Shown: positions 53,508 to 62,544, counted from the stretch's first letter. The stretch: DNA of 64,000 nucleotides from Streptomyces sp. B1I3 (GCF_030816615.1 NZ_JAUSYD010000001.1:6904501-6968500), one strand, 5' to 3'. Notes: a model not told the origin generated them from the sequence alone. Made by a program: numbers and translations.

Positions 53508-53652
53508 GCTGCCGATGTCCGGTCGGCCCTCGACCACGCCGGGTCGGGTGGCGGCGGCGCGGGGCAGCTCCCCGGGCCGTTGTCCGCCGGCGAGCGCTCC
53601 AGGGCGACCACGCCGGGTGCCGGTAGGACGCCGGCTCCGGGTGTGGACGGGA

Positions 53653-54549
53653 TCAGGCCAGCATGCCTGCGCGAAGCTTGTTGAGCGTGCGGGTGAGGAG
53701 GCGGGAGACGTGCATCTGGGAGACGTCCAGCTCGGCGCCGATCTGTGACTGCGTCATCTCCTGGCCGAAGCGCATCTCGATGATGCGGCGCTCGCGGTCG
53801 TCGAGCTCCCCCAGGAGCGGGGCCAAGGCGTGCAGGTTCTCCACCGTCTCCATGGCGGAGTCCGGCTCGCCCAGGATGTCGGCGAAGGTGCGGGACGCCG
53901 TGCCCGGCGCCTCCCCGGCGTCGGTCGGCAGGTCCAGGGAGCCCGCTGTGTAGCCGTTCGACGCGATGACGCCCTCGATGACCTCTTCCTCCGTGAGACC
54001 CAGGTGCTCGGCCAGTTCCTTCGCCGTCGGGTCGCGGTCCAGGGTGGTGGTGAGCTCGTCCCTCGCCTTGGCCAGATCCACGCGGAGTTCCTGGAGCCGC
54101 CGGGGGACGTGGACGGCCCAGGTGGTGTCACGGAAGAAGCGCTTGATCTCGCCGACGATGTAGGGGACGGCGAAGGTGGCGAACTCGACCTCCCGGGAGA
54201 GCTCGAACCGGTCGATGGCCTTGATGAGCCCGACGGTTCCGACCTGGGTGATGTCCTCCATGTCACCGCTGCCCCGGTTGCGGAAGCGGCGCGCGGCGAA
54301 CCGGACCAGGGAGATGTTCATCTCGATGAGGGTGTTGCGCGCGTACTGGTACTCGCGCGTCCCCTCCTCCAGCACCTGGAGCCGTTCGAAGAACAGCGCC
54401 GACAGGGCGCGGGCGTCCTTCGGGGCCACCTTGCCCGCGTCCTCGATCCAGGGCAGCTCACCGAACCGCTCCGGCGAAGCCGCCGAAGCCGATGCCTCGT
54501 CAGTCCGTGTGGCCCTGGCAGTCTGTTCAGCAATCACGATGTGTTCCAC
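53653..54549 (-). CDS. RNA polymerase sigma factor, SigB/SigF/SigG group
   Basis: A 298-aa stress/differentiation sigma factor. Region 2: ARNTLIEMNISLVRFAARRF, GDMEDITQVGTVGLIKAIDRF. Region 3: DPTAKELAEHLGLTEEEVIEG. Region 4: DDRERRIIEMRFGQEMTQSQIGAELDVSQMHVSRLLTRTLNKL. The GTG at 54,549 has its GGGAGG almost touching it; the GTG four codons later (54,537) has better spacing. It is divergent from a PP2C phosphatase and close to MarR and STAS genes, a layout typical for partner-switching control. Which paralogue it is cannot be told. Confidence 0.92.
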   Translation of the reverse strand: MEHIVIAEQTARATRTDEASASAASPERFGELPWIEDAGKVAPKDARALSALFFERLQVLEEGTREYQYARNTLIEMNISLVRFAARRFRNRGSGDMEDITQVGTVGLIKAIDRFELSREVEFATFAVPYIVGEIKRFFRDTTWAVHVPRRLQELRVDLAKARDELTTTLDRDPTAKELAEHLGLTEEEVIEGVIASNGYTAGSLDLPTDAGEAPGTASRTFADILGEPDSAMETVENLHALAPLLGELDDRERRIIEMRFGQEMTQSQIGAELDVSQMHVSRLLTRTLNKLRAGMLA

Positions 54550-54803
54550 CCTCCCTCGTCCCGAGCGCGCTTCCTGGCGAGCCCTTGCCCCGCTTCCGCG
54601 GACCCATGCGCGTCCGGACGTATTTTTCTTGCTGTGTGGAAACAGTTGTCTCCGGACATCGTAAGATGAACACCGCCCACCACCGGCGCGTCCTTTCGGA
54701 TTCGTCGCGCCGGATCGGGTGCAGGCCCCCTACGCTGGAGGCCGACGGCCGGGGCCCTCGGACGGTCCAGGTCTCGGCGCGGCACGACGAGAAACAGGAT
54801 CAC
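54550..54803. promoter_or_regulatory. Divergent promoter region sigma / PP2C
   Basis: About 250 bases with an AT-rich patch at 54,618-54,660 and two TCCGGA palindromes (about 54,613 and 54,651) flanking it. An in-frame ATG at 54,666 could start the phosphatase earlier. Confidence 0.45.
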
Positions 54804-55985
54804 GTGGACAGATTCGCTGCCGTCGAGCGGGAGCTGCGTAAGGCCGCACCTCATCTGCTCCTCGACGTCGTCACGGCGGCTCTGCGCGAGCAGTACGACG
54901 TACGGAGCGTGGAGCTGCGGCTCGCCGACTACGGCATGACCACGCTCCAAGTCGTGGCCGAGGCGCCGCTCTCCGAGCCGGTGCACGTTCACAACAGCCC
55001 GCAGGGGCGGGCCTTCGGGGCCCAGGAGCCGTATGTGGAGCCCCTTACGGCGCCCGGCACGGCGACCGTGCACCTGCCGGTGACCGTCCGGGGGGACCGC
55101 CTGGGTGTCCTCACCGTCGTCGCGCCGGAGAAGAACTGCTCCCCGGCGGACCTGGCGGGGATGCAGCAGATGTGTGAAGCGCTCGGCCACGAGATCCTGG
55201 TCGCCGAACGTGACACCGATCTTTACCTCATCGCGCGCCGAGCCACACGGCTGACCCTGGGCGCGGAGATGCAGTGGCAGCTGCTGCCCGGCCGCTCCGT
55301 GTCCCGCCCCGAATTCTCGCTGGGCGCCCATCTGGAACCCGCGTACGCGATCTTCGGCGACAACTTCGACTGGTCGGTGTCGGCCCATCACCTCACACTC
55401 ACGGTCACCAACGGCATGGGCAAGGGGATGGAGGCGGCACTGCTGACCAACCTCGTCGTCAACGCGCTGCGCAACGCCCGGCGCGCCGGCCTCGACCTCC
55501 CCGGCCAGGCCAGCCTCGCCGACCAGGCCGTCTATACCCAGTACCGTGGCGCGCTCTACGCGTCGGTCCTGTTGCTGCGCTTCGATCTGGCCACGGGCGA
55601 GGTGGAGGCGGTGGACGCGGGCTCCCCGCGCATGTGGCGGCTGAGGGGAGGCAGCGTCGAGTCGGTCGGTTTCGACGCGCAGCTCCCGCTGGGCATGTTC
55701 GAAGAGACGGAGTACGTCACGGAGCGCCTGCGCGTGGAGCCGGGTGACCGGCTGCTGATCGGCAGTGACGGTGTCTACGAGACCGCGTCGGCGGCGGGGG
55801 AGCACTACGGGCAGCGTGCCCTCGCGCGGTCACTGTCCGCGCACCGGTTCCTGCCGTCCGAGCAGGTGCCCCTGGCGGTGCTCCGCGACCTGCGGGACTA
55901 CCGGGGTGCCACACCGCTGGACGACGACGCCCTGGTGGTCTGCATGGACTGGTTCGGCCGGCAATCCGCCGCCGGCCACGCGTAG
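54804..55985 (+). CDS. PP2C-type serine/threonine phosphatase (SpoIIE/RsbU group) with GAF-like N-terminus
   Basis: A 393-aa phosphatase from the GTG at 54,804 (or 439 aa from ATG 54,666). Residues about 1-140 form a GAF-like sensor (VHLPVTVRGDRLGVLTVVAPEK; MQQMCEALGHEILVAERDT). The catalytic domain follows: WQLLPGR, EPAYAIFGDNFDWSVS, MGKGMEAALLTNLVV, then GDRLLIGSDGVYE and DDDALVVCMDW. The usual metal aspartate of GGDFYD is replaced: the motif here reads FGDNFDW. It may dephosphorylate a STAS anti-anti-sigma such as the one at 56,835. Confidence 0.88.
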   Translation: MDRFAAVERELRKAAPHLLLDVVTAALREQYDVRSVELRLADYGMTTLQVVAEAPLSEPVHVHNSPQGRAFGAQEPYVEPLTAPGTATVHLPVTVRGDRLGVLTVVAPEKNCSPADLAGMQQMCEALGHEILVAERDTDLYLIARRATRLTLGAEMQWQLLPGRSVSRPEFSLGAHLEPAYAIFGDNFDWSVSAHHLTLTVTNGMGKGMEAALLTNLVVNALRNARRAGLDLPGQASLADQAVYTQYRGALYASVLLLRFDLATGEVEAVDAGSPRMWRLRGGSVESVGFDAQLPLGMFEETEYVTERLRVEPGDRLLIGSDGVYETASAAGEHYGQRALARSLSAHRFLPSEQVPLAVLRDLRDYRGATPLDDDALVVCMDWFGRQSAAGHA

Positions 55986-56036
55986 GGGAGACGGGGACCG
56001 ACCGGGCGGCCGGCGGGGTGGCCGGTCGACCGGTCC

Positions 56037-56552
56037 CTATCCGGTCGACCGCAAGGGTCTCGCCCCGTCGCTGTCCTGCCCCGAGGCTGCGTTGCGGAAG
56101 GCTCTGAGGCCTTCGAGGAGCGCACGACGCGCCTTGACCGGCATGGCGTCGATCGTGGACATCAGCACCTTCTCCCTGCGCATGCGAAGGTCGACGAGGT
56201 AGGCCCTGCCGTGACTGGTCAGCCGGAGCTCCAGCTCCCGTCGGCTCACCGGGCTGGGGGCGCGCTCCACGAAGCCCGTGGCCTGCAGGCGGTCGCACAG
56301 CCTGCTGACCGAGGGGGAGGCCGATCCCAGAGCTTCGGCGAGCATCCGCAGATTGATGCCCTCCTCCTTGTCCAGCGTGTACAGCACGCGGAGCTGGGAG
56401 GGAGAGACCGGGCCGGTGGGCACGGCCTCACGTCCGTGCTCCCAGAGGACTTCGAGGAGTTCGACGAACTCGGAACCCTCACGGACCGCATCCCGGGACC
56501 TGTGGTCGGGTTCGGGGCTCAGGCCCATATTGATGACACTCCGATCCGGCAT
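56037..56552 (-). CDS. MarR-family transcriptional regulator
   Basis: A 171-aa winged-helix regulator. SQLRVLYTLDKEEGINLRMLAEALGSASPSVSRLCDRLQATGFVERAPSPVSRRELELRLTSHGRAYL is the MarR core. The start at 56,552 (MPDRS) is chosen over an ATG eight codons earlier. It is convergent with the phosphatase gene and lies between it and the STAS gene, so it is a plausible member of the same stress module. Ligand unknown. Confidence 0.88.
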   Translation of the reverse strand: MPDRSVINMGLSPEPDHRSRDAVREGSEFVELLEVLWEHGREAVPTGPVSPSQLRVLYTLDKEEGINLRMLAEALGSASPSVSRLCDRLQATGFVERAPSPVSRRELELRLTSHGRAYLVDLRMRREKVLMSTIDAMPVKARRALLEGLRAFRNAASGQDSDGARPLRSTG

Positions 56553-56834
56553 CGCCTCACTCGTCCGTCTGGCCACCGGACCGGGCGATCGAGCCGGGCA
56601 TCCGATGCGCTCGTACGGAAAGCCAGACTAAGGTTCCGGGACACACGCGCGGCCCCGCATATCGTACCCCCGTCCGCAACAGGCTCTCGGGACCACGGCC
56701 GGCCCCGTGAGTTTCCGCATGACAACAGTTGCCCATAGGGTACGGTTCGGCGCTCAATACCTGATGCGCGATCTTCCAGCGGGTTCCAGCCGCTCACGAC
56801 GGCGCCCCGCTCCCGGCCTGGAGCACTGACACCC
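56553..56834. promoter_or_regulatory. Divergent region MarR / STAS gene
   Basis: Contains GGGTAC at 56,737-56,742, the -10 type of SigB/SigF-like promoters, roughly 95 bases before the STAS start. A matching -35 at proper spacing is not clear. Confidence 0.35.
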
Positions 56835-57227
56835 ATGACGCACAGCCCCCCTCTCACCCTCACCGTCAGGTACCCGGAGGAGGCGATCGCCATCCTCACC
56901 GTCGCCGGAGAAATCGACGTGGACAGCGTGCCCGCCCTGCGGACCAGGGCTCTGGAGGTGATCAGGCAGGGCAGGCCGCACCTGGTCCTGGACGTGGCGG
57001 CCGTGGGATTCTGTGACTCATCCGGTCTCAACGCGATGATCGCCATCCTGCGGTACGCGAAGGACCGGCACGGGTCCCTGTCGTTGGCCGGTGCGCCACC
57101 CCACCTCACGAGGCTGCTGGACGTCACGGGGGTCGGCGACCTGATACCCGCACTTCCCACGACGGCCGAGCTCCAGACCCGCATCATGCCGCCCGGCGGC
57201 ACACCGGAGGGAAAGGAGCCCCTCTAG
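56835..57227 (+). CDS. STAS-domain anti-anti-sigma factor
   Basis: A 130-aa protein of the SpoIIAA/RsbV type. VAGEIDVDSVPALRTRALEVI and LDVAAVGFCDSSGLNAMIAI are the two STAS signatures, with the phosphorylatable serine in CDSSGLNA. RLLDVTGVGDLIPALPTTAEL follows. In partner switching the unphosphorylated form captures an anti-sigma kinase and frees the sigma factor; no kinase gene lies in the window. Its TAG shares the CTAG at 57,224-57,227 with the convergent methyltransferase. Confidence 0.9.
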   Translation: MTHSPPLTLTVRYPEEAIAILTVAGEIDVDSVPALRTRALEVIRQGRPHLVLDVAAVGFCDSSGLNAMIAILRYAKDRHGSLSLAGAPPHLTRLLDVTGVGDLIPALPTTAELQTRIMPPGGTPEGKEPL

Positions 57228-58000
57228 GCGGGAACGTCTTCGCCGCGGGCCTCCGTGCCCCGTGACGGCTTGCGCCATACGGAGACGTGCTTCGTGGAGT
57301 CCTCGGTGAACTGCGCCCTGTCCCAGTCCGCGACGCGCAGTTCCAGCTCCAGCCCCGCGATCCGTGCCATCAGGTCGAGCTCCGCCGGCCACGCGTACCG
57401 CTGCCGGGAGCTCCCGCGCCGGTAGCGGCCGTCCTCGCCGTCGCGGGTGAAGTGGTGCGAGACGAGGAGCTGCTCGACCAGGTCGAAGGTGTCGAAGCCG
57501 AGATGCCGCTCCGAGACGTCGAACGGTACCGCGACCTGCCCGGGCGGCAGGAACCGCAGCGGTGGCACGCCCAGCTCGATGACGAATCGGCCGCCGGGCG
57601 CCAGGTGCCGTGCGGCGTTACGGAAGCACTCGACCTGCTCGTCCTGCGTGAGCAGATTCCCGATCGTGTTGTAGACCAGATACGCCAGGGTGAACCTGCC
57701 GGGGACGACGGTCGTGGCCATGTCCCCGAGGGTCACCGGCAGCGTGTCCTCGTCCACCTTGCGCCGCAGGACCGCAGCCATGTGTTCGGAGAGTTCGATG
57801 CCCACGACCTGTACGCCGCGTTCCCGGAGGGGAACACCCACTCGTCCGGTTCCGATGGCGAACTCCAATGCCCGGCCGTCCCCGGCGAGTTCGGCGAGGA
57901 AGGTGAGAGCCGGCTCGAGAACGGTGGCCGAGGAGTTCTCGGTCTCCTCGGCGTCGTAGCGTTCGGCGGTCGCGCGGTTCCACAGCTCACTGCTCGTCAT
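57224..58000 (-). CDS. Class I SAM-dependent methyltransferase
   Basis: A 258-aa Rossmann-fold methyltransferase. Motif I is LEFAIGTGRVGVPL, the acidic end of strand 2 is VVGIELSEHM, and motif III/IV lies at LAYLVYNTIGNLLTQDEQVECFRNAARHLAPGGRFVIELGVPP. The substrate cannot be told. ATG at 58,000, opposite strand to its neighbours; convergent with the STAS gene with overlapping stops. Confidence 0.87.
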   Translation of the reverse strand: MTSSELWNRATAERYDAEETENSSATVLEPALTFLAELAGDGRALEFAIGTGRVGVPLRERGVQVVGIELSEHMAAVLRRKVDEDTLPVTLGDMATTVVPGRFTLAYLVYNTIGNLLTQDEQVECFRNAARHLAPGGRFVIELGVPPLRFLPPGQVAVPFDVSERHLGFDTFDLVEQLLVSHHFTRDGEDGRYRRGSSRQRYAWPAELDLMARIAGLELELRVADWDRAQFTEDSTKHVSVWRKPSRGTEARGEDVPA

Positions 58001-58159
58001 GGGCGGTCACCTTGCCAAGCACGGTGGTGCGCTGTCGACGTATTTGTTTCCGCGCCCGCACCTCCGCCCCCGCACCGTGGAAGTGGGCACGGGGCGTTCG
58101 CCGACTCCCGCCCGAACGGCATCAGTTGTCAGCATTCTCATGGGCCTGGGACGCGCCGG

Positions 58160-58573
58160 TCAGCCGGCCGCGTCGTCGATGCGCAGCCGGACCTGCTCCT
58201 CGAGGCGCCGGAGACTGGTGTCGAGGGCGTCGTGCACGGCCTGCTCGCCCGGGTCGTGGCTGTCCTCGAAGAACGACAGGTGCACCGTCACCTCGCTCGC
58301 CCCGCTGCCGATGCCGGCGACCTGGAGCCAGCCGGTGTAGCTGCCCTGGGCGCGGGTGCCCCATTCGAGCCGCATCTGGTCGGGCTGGGCGCGCAGCAGG
58401 GCCTGGGTGTTCTCGTCGGTGCGGTCCTCGTGGACGGTGACGGCGGGCAGCTCTTCCGCGTGCACGTGCAAGGACTGCGGCAGCCACGTGTCCAGCCGGT
58501 CGACGTCCGCGGCCCGGTCGAAGACGTGCTCCGGCGGTGCGGGCATCGTGCGGGCACGTTCGTATTCGGTCAT
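58160..58573 (-). CDS. SRPBCC-family (polyketide cyclase/START-like) protein
   Basis: A 137-aa protein with the helix-grip fold: RARTMPAPPEHVFDRAADVDRLDTWLP at the start, WGTRAQGSYTGWLQVAGIGSG strands, then EVTVHLSFFED and a long C-terminal helix ALDTSLRRLEEQVRLRIDD. Such proteins bind hydrophobic ligands or, in Streptomyces, appear as stand-alone small genes. Function open. Confidence 0.82.
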   Translation of the reverse strand: MTEYERARTMPAPPEHVFDRAADVDRLDTWLPQSLHVHAEELPAVTVHEDRTDENTQALLRAQPDQMRLEWGTRAQGSYTGWLQVAGIGSGASEVTVHLSFFEDSHDPGEQAVHDALDTSLRRLEEQVRLRIDDAAG

Positions 58574-58815
58574 CGCTCCACCGTTCGTCGGTTTCGGGTC
58601 GTACGACGGACACATGCCCGGCCTGCCGGGGCGGAGCCGCGTGCCGCCCCGATCCCACCCGTTCGCCCGGGCAGGGGCCGCGGAGCGTGGGAGGCCCCGG
58701 CCGGACGGAGATCCGGCCCGAACCGTGGGGCTGGAGCTCCGGCCGCCGGCGTGGAGGTCGCGCCTGGCGACCCGTCCTGGCGTCCGGTCGCCTCCCGGCG
58801 CACGGACAGCCCTCG

Positions 58816-61602
58816 CTACAGCCGCATGTCGTGCCCGACGTGCCCGGCCTCCCGGGTCCGCGGCACGTACAGGAATTTCGCGTGCGGGGTGTGGGACGCC
58901 GCCGACACGATGAGCGTGTGGCTGCCCGGCCGGAGCCCGTCGACGCGGTACCGGCCCGCCCGGACGGGCCCTGCGGTGACCCGCTTCCCCCGGGCGTCGA
59001 TCACGGTCACCCATCCGGCACAGCCGGCGGGATGCAGGGCGCACCGCACGGCGCCGGCGACGGTGACTCCGCCGAACGCCGAGGGGTTCGCCTCCGCCGG
59101 CACCACGCCCGCCGGCGCTGTTCCCCCTGCCGAGGCCGTTTCCGTGCGTGGCACGGCAGCGGGTGTAACGATACCGGCGGGGTCACCGGAACCGGCCGTG
59201 GCCCGTGTCGCCGGCCGCACGGACCACTCCGCCACGAGGGCCTGCGTGCGGCGTTCCATCGGTGAACTCGCCATGCCCGTAGGTGAGGTGCTGTGTACGG
59301 TGAGCCCGCACCGCTCCGCGTACCCGGCCAGCGTCTCGTCGAGCGCCGCCAGCTCCCTCAGCGTCGTGCGGATGCGTGAGGCCCGTGGGCCGGGCGGTGC
59401 CGTGTCCAGTTCCGCCGCGAGCTCCCTTGTCAGCGGGCTCACCCGGTGCCAGCAGCCCTCGGGGTCACCGGTGGCCAGCGAACGGTCCAGGGCCTGCAGC
59501 GAGCAGGTCAGCGTCGTCGTGATGAGCGCGAACCGTTCGGCCGACCGGGGCGCCAGGTCGATGTCCATGTCGGCCGCCGCCGCGAGGGCGCGGGCGTGAC
59601 CGGTGGCCGTGGTGAGCAGCGCGGTGCGGTTGTCCGCGTCACGTCCCCGTACGCCGAGCGGCATCCGGACCAGCGGACGGGCCAGGCTCACCACCTGGAA
59701 CAGGGCTGAGTCCACGGCGCGAGCGGCTCCGCGGAGCCGGACGGGGGCATCGGGATCCTCCCACCGCAGGGCGAGCTGCGAGACGAGGCCGTCGACAGCG
59801 GACACGTAGCCGCGCTCCGCCTCCTTCGTGATCCTTCGGCTGGACAGCGGGAAGACCAGCGCGGCACACGCGGTGGCGACGAGTATGCCGAGACCGTTGT
59901 CCACCAGGCGCTCGCCGAGCAGGTGGTCCATGCCCTCGTAGGGCGTCGTCAGCCCGTACAACTGCACCAGGGCGACCACGAGTCCGACGACCCAGAGCGC
60001 GTACGCGCGCTGCATCCCCCAGGCGCCGAACGTGAGCCCCGCCACGATGATCGTGAGCGTCCCGTAGACGTGGCCGGGGCCCACCAGGTGAAGCAGGGCC
60101 ACGCCGATCACCGCGCCGATCACGGTGCCCGCCATGCGGTGGCCGAACTTGCGCAGACGCTCATGAGTCGTGTTCGTGCCGAAGAGGGTGATCATCACGC
60201 CGACCAGTCCCCAGTAGAAGCGGTGCGGGTCGATGGCGTCGGTGATCGGGCAGACGACGGCGGCGGCGATCCCGGCGTGCAGCGGTGCGCGCACGAAGGG
60301 GACCGCCCGTCGCCAGCTCGTCCCCGACCGCGCCGCGAGCACGCGCTGAGCCGCGGCAGCCGACCCGGCGGGCCGGTCGCGTTCCAGGGCGACGGTCGGC
60401 TGGAAGGGAACCTTCGCCGGAGACTCCGGCGAGCTCCAGCCCAGCGCGAGCCAGTGGGAGAGCGATCCGGCCAGGGAGTCGAGGAGGTGGGCGACGCGGT
60501 AGGCCAGTTCGACGGTCTCCGCCTGCCGGCTTCCCCCGTCGGGCAGACGGAGCACGTGGTCGGCCTGCCGGCGGATGCGTTCGGCTGCGGGGCGCAGACC
60601 CTGGGCGCTGCCCAGAGGTGTGTCCCGCGCGATCACGAGGCCGACGGCCATGGCCTCGCGCAGGGGCGGCGGCACGTCGAGACGGGCGAGGTCCTGTACG
60701 GCCCGGCCTATACCCCGCAGGGCCAGTTCCGCGTCGAAGAGGTGACGGTGCAGCAACTCAGCCATGTGGGGGTCGGCGGCGACCTCCGGCTGGGCGAGCC
60801 GGCCGTCGATGGTCACGGTGGTGACGTTGAGGTGGTGCAGTGAACGCGCCATACGGCGCACGGCCCGTTGCCGATCGGCGTCGGGATCCAGTGTGTCGAC
60901 GGCCGCGTCGGCCACCCGGCGGGCCTCCACGACGAAGGCACGCTGGGTGCGCAGCAGGTCCTCACGGGGCATGGGGTAGCACAGCAGCAACCGGGTCACG
61001 AGCACCGCCGCGGCGGACACCACGGCGACGGCGAACGCCTTGCCCGCCATGGCCGCCGGGATGTTCGCCATCATGCCGACCATCAGGCCGTTGAAGAGCA
61101 TCATGCCCGTGAGCAGGTACAGGGGGCCGAACCGGGCAAGGAAGAAGGTCAGCGCGAGCGCGCCGACCATCAGGCTGATCTCCAGGCCCCGGTCGTCGTG
61201 CAACTCGGCGGCCAGCCAGAGGACGGCGGAGTAGGGGATCGGCATCCACAGGATGGCGCGGGTGAGCCGCTGCCAGGTGTTCTCGGCGACGGCGAAGGCG
61301 CTCATCAGGCCCATCATCCCGCCGACCATCATGCCGGTCATGACGGGAATGCCGAGGGCCCGGGCCATCACGTGACCGACCGCGAGGGCGGTCACCATGG
61401 CGACGAGGGTGCGCCAACCCGCCTGCAGCTGCCCGAGGCCGGGATCCGCCGCGAGCACCCAGTCCCACCGGCGTCGGGGTCCGCCCACCCGGCGCGGCGC
61501 GACGGCGCGTACGGCACCTGCCGCGGGCGCGGGGGTGCCGACGGGACGTGCGGGCGTGAGTCGCGGTGCCGTGTCCGGCGGTGCGGTGCCTGGGCTGGTC
61601 AA
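58816..61602 (-). CDS. FUSC-family aromatic-acid exporter with C-terminal carboxypeptidase-regulatory-like domain
   Basis: A 928-aa membrane protein. Two blocks of hydrophobic helices, about residues 60-195 (WRTLVAMVTALAVGHVMARAL onward) and 445-570 (PLHAGIAAAVVCPITDAIDP onward), each followed by a cytosolic helical domain, are the FUSC/ArAE layout. The last 85 residues (VTVAGAVRCALHPAGCAGWV; VRAGRYRVDGLRPGSHTLIV) look like a carboxypeptidase-regulatory beta-sandwich, an unusual addition. TTG start overlaps the MarR stop by four bases, so it is regulated with it. Probable export of aromatic or fusaric-like acids. Confidence 0.88.
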   Translation of the reverse strand: MTSPGTAPPDTAPRLTPARPVGTPAPAAGAVRAVAPRRVGGPRRRWDWVLAADPGLGQLQAGWRTLVAMVTALAVGHVMARALGIPVMTGMMVGGMMGLMSAFAVAENTWQRLTRAILWMPIPYSAVLWLAAELHDDRGLEISLMVGALALTFFLARFGPLYLLTGMMLFNGLMVGMMANIPAAMAGKAFAVAVVSAAAVLVTRLLLCYPMPREDLLRTQRAFVVEARRVADAAVDTLDPDADRQRAVRRMARSLHHLNVTTVTIDGRLAQPEVAADPHMAELLHRHLFDAELALRGIGRAVQDLARLDVPPPLREAMAVGLVIARDTPLGSAQGLRPAAERIRRQADHVLRLPDGGSRQAETVELAYRVAHLLDSLAGSLSHWLALGWSSPESPAKVPFQPTVALERDRPAGSAAAAQRVLAARSGTSWRRAVPFVRAPLHAGIAAAVVCPITDAIDPHRFYWGLVGVMITLFGTNTTHERLRKFGHRMAGTVIGAVIGVALLHLVGPGHVYGTLTIIVAGLTFGAWGMQRAYALWVVGLVVALVQLYGLTTPYEGMDHLLGERLVDNGLGILVATACAALVFPLSSRRITKEAERGYVSAVDGLVSQLALRWEDPDAPVRLRGAARAVDSALFQVVSLARPLVRMPLGVRGRDADNRTALLTTATGHARALAAAADMDIDLAPRSAERFALITTTLTCSLQALDRSLATGDPEGCWHRVSPLTRELAAELDTAPPGPRASRIRTTLRELAALDETLAGYAERCGLTVHSTSPTGMASSPMERRTQALVAEWSVRPATRATAGSGDPAGIVTPAAVPRTETASAGGTAPAGVVPAEANPSAFGGVTVAGAVRCALHPAGCAGWVTVIDARGKRVTAGPVRAGRYRVDGLRPGSHTLIVSAASHTPHAKFLYVPRTREAGHVGHDMRL

Positions 61603-62069
61603 TTGGGCTCCGAATCCATCGCGTTCAGCAAGGTGGTGAGGGCATCCCGGGCGGTGCCCACGGCGCGCTCGGAGTCGTCGACGCCGGCGTCGAGGCCCCG
61701 CAGGAGCGCCGCGGCCATCCGCCTGCGTCCCTGCTCGAGCAGGTCCCGGCCCGCCGGCGTGAGAGACGCCTCCACGACGCGTCGGTCGGGTGCGCGGCGT
61801 TCACGCGACACCAGGCCGCGGTCGCCGAGACCCTGCAGGAGCACGGTCACGCGCGGCTGGGCCGTACCCGTGTACGCGGCGAGGGCGGTCACGCGGCAGG
61901 GGCCGTCCTCCAAGGCGTCGAGGACGGCGACCTGGCTGCGGGTGAGACCGAAGTCGCCGGACCGGAAGAGCGTCTGTGCGAGTCGCCCGATGCCTCTGAG
62001 GAGTCCCCGTGCGGCGCACTCGATGCGCTGCTCGTCGGTGGGACCTGCCAGGGACGCCGATTGATGCAT
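61599..62069 (-). CDS. MarR-family regulator of the exporter operon
   Basis: A 156-aa winged-helix regulator: QVAVLDALEDGPCRVTALAAYTGTAQPRVTVLLQGLGDRGLVSRERRAPDRRVVEASLTPAGRDLLEQG. It is the first gene of a two-gene unit with the FUSC exporter (TTGA overlap). A palindrome overlaps its own start codon, so it should be autoregulated and release the operon when an aromatic acid binds. Confidence 0.9.
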   Translation of the reverse strand: MHQSASLAGPTDEQRIECAARGLLRGIGRLAQTLFRSGDFGLTRSQVAVLDALEDGPCRVTALAAYTGTAQPRVTVLLQGLGDRGLVSRERRAPDRRVVEASLTPAGRDLLEQGRRRMAAALLRGLDAGVDDSERAVGTARDALTTLLNAMDSEPN

Positions 62070-62082
62070 ATACCAAGTATAT
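62068..62082. promoter_or_regulatory. MarR operator
   Basis: ATATAC-CAA-GTATAT, a perfect 15-base dyad overlapping the ATG of the MarR gene, in an AT-rich island of otherwise GC-rich DNA. Length and composition are typical for MarR sites. Confidence 0.8.
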
Positions 62083-62449
62083 AAATGTCAAGAGAGGTGC
62101 TGGAACCAAGCCGGGGCAAAATGCCCGGCTCGCCCCGAAGTGCCATGAGGTCTGCCGCCCTGCTCTGTGCGTGGGCCAGGGCGGGCCAGCTGACGGCGGC
62201 CGTGGGTCGCGCTTCCGGCGGGACGACCGGACCGCCCATGTCGACGAGCTGGAGCGCGTCGTCGTCGGCATCGGGCGGCCGCACGGTGATGGGCTGCGGG
62301 GGCGTGGCCGTTACGCAACGTGACGCGCGCCACCCATATGGGTGTGGATCGGGTGTTTGTCGCCGCGCCGGTGGGTAAGGGGCTCGGTGATCCCCGGACG
62401 TCGCAATCCGGTGGATGACGCATGAAAGCCACAGAGAGAGGGAAGTCCG
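62083..62449. promoter_or_regulatory. Intergenic region MarR / bL37 with a palindrome
   Basis: Holds the promoters of both genes. CACCCATATGGGTG (62,331-62,344) is a perfect 14-base palindrome about 105 bases before the bL37 start and may be an operator. No gene. Confidence 0.4.
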
Positions 62450-62527
62450 ATGTCCTCGAAGCGACGTCGCAAGAAGAAGGCCCGCCGGAAGCACGGCGCG
62501 AACCACGGCAGTCGTCCGCAGTGCTGA
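62450..62527 (+). CDS. 50S ribosomal protein bL37
   Basis: A 25-codon gene, too short for most gene finders. The product is almost all lysine/arginine followed by ANHGSRPQ (MSSKRRRKKKARRKHGANHG, then SRPQC). This fits the tiny actinobacterial 50S subunit protein bL37, whose ending ANHGKRPN is similar. A GAGAGGGAAG ribosome site precedes the ATG and a strong terminator follows 17 bases after the stop. Confidence 0.8.
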   Translation: MSSKRRRKKKARRKHGANHGSRPQC

Positions 62528-62544
62528 GTGGGTGCGCCCACGCG

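Noticed and set aside
50633..53611. 992-aa open frame antisense to ectABCD
   Set aside because: Typical antisense shadow of GC-rich coding DNA. No ribosome site, no domain, and the opposite strand encodes four clear enzymes.
57287..59599. 770-aa open frame antisense to the methyltransferase, SRPBCC and FUSC genes
   Set aside because: Spans three real genes on the other strand and shows no domain.
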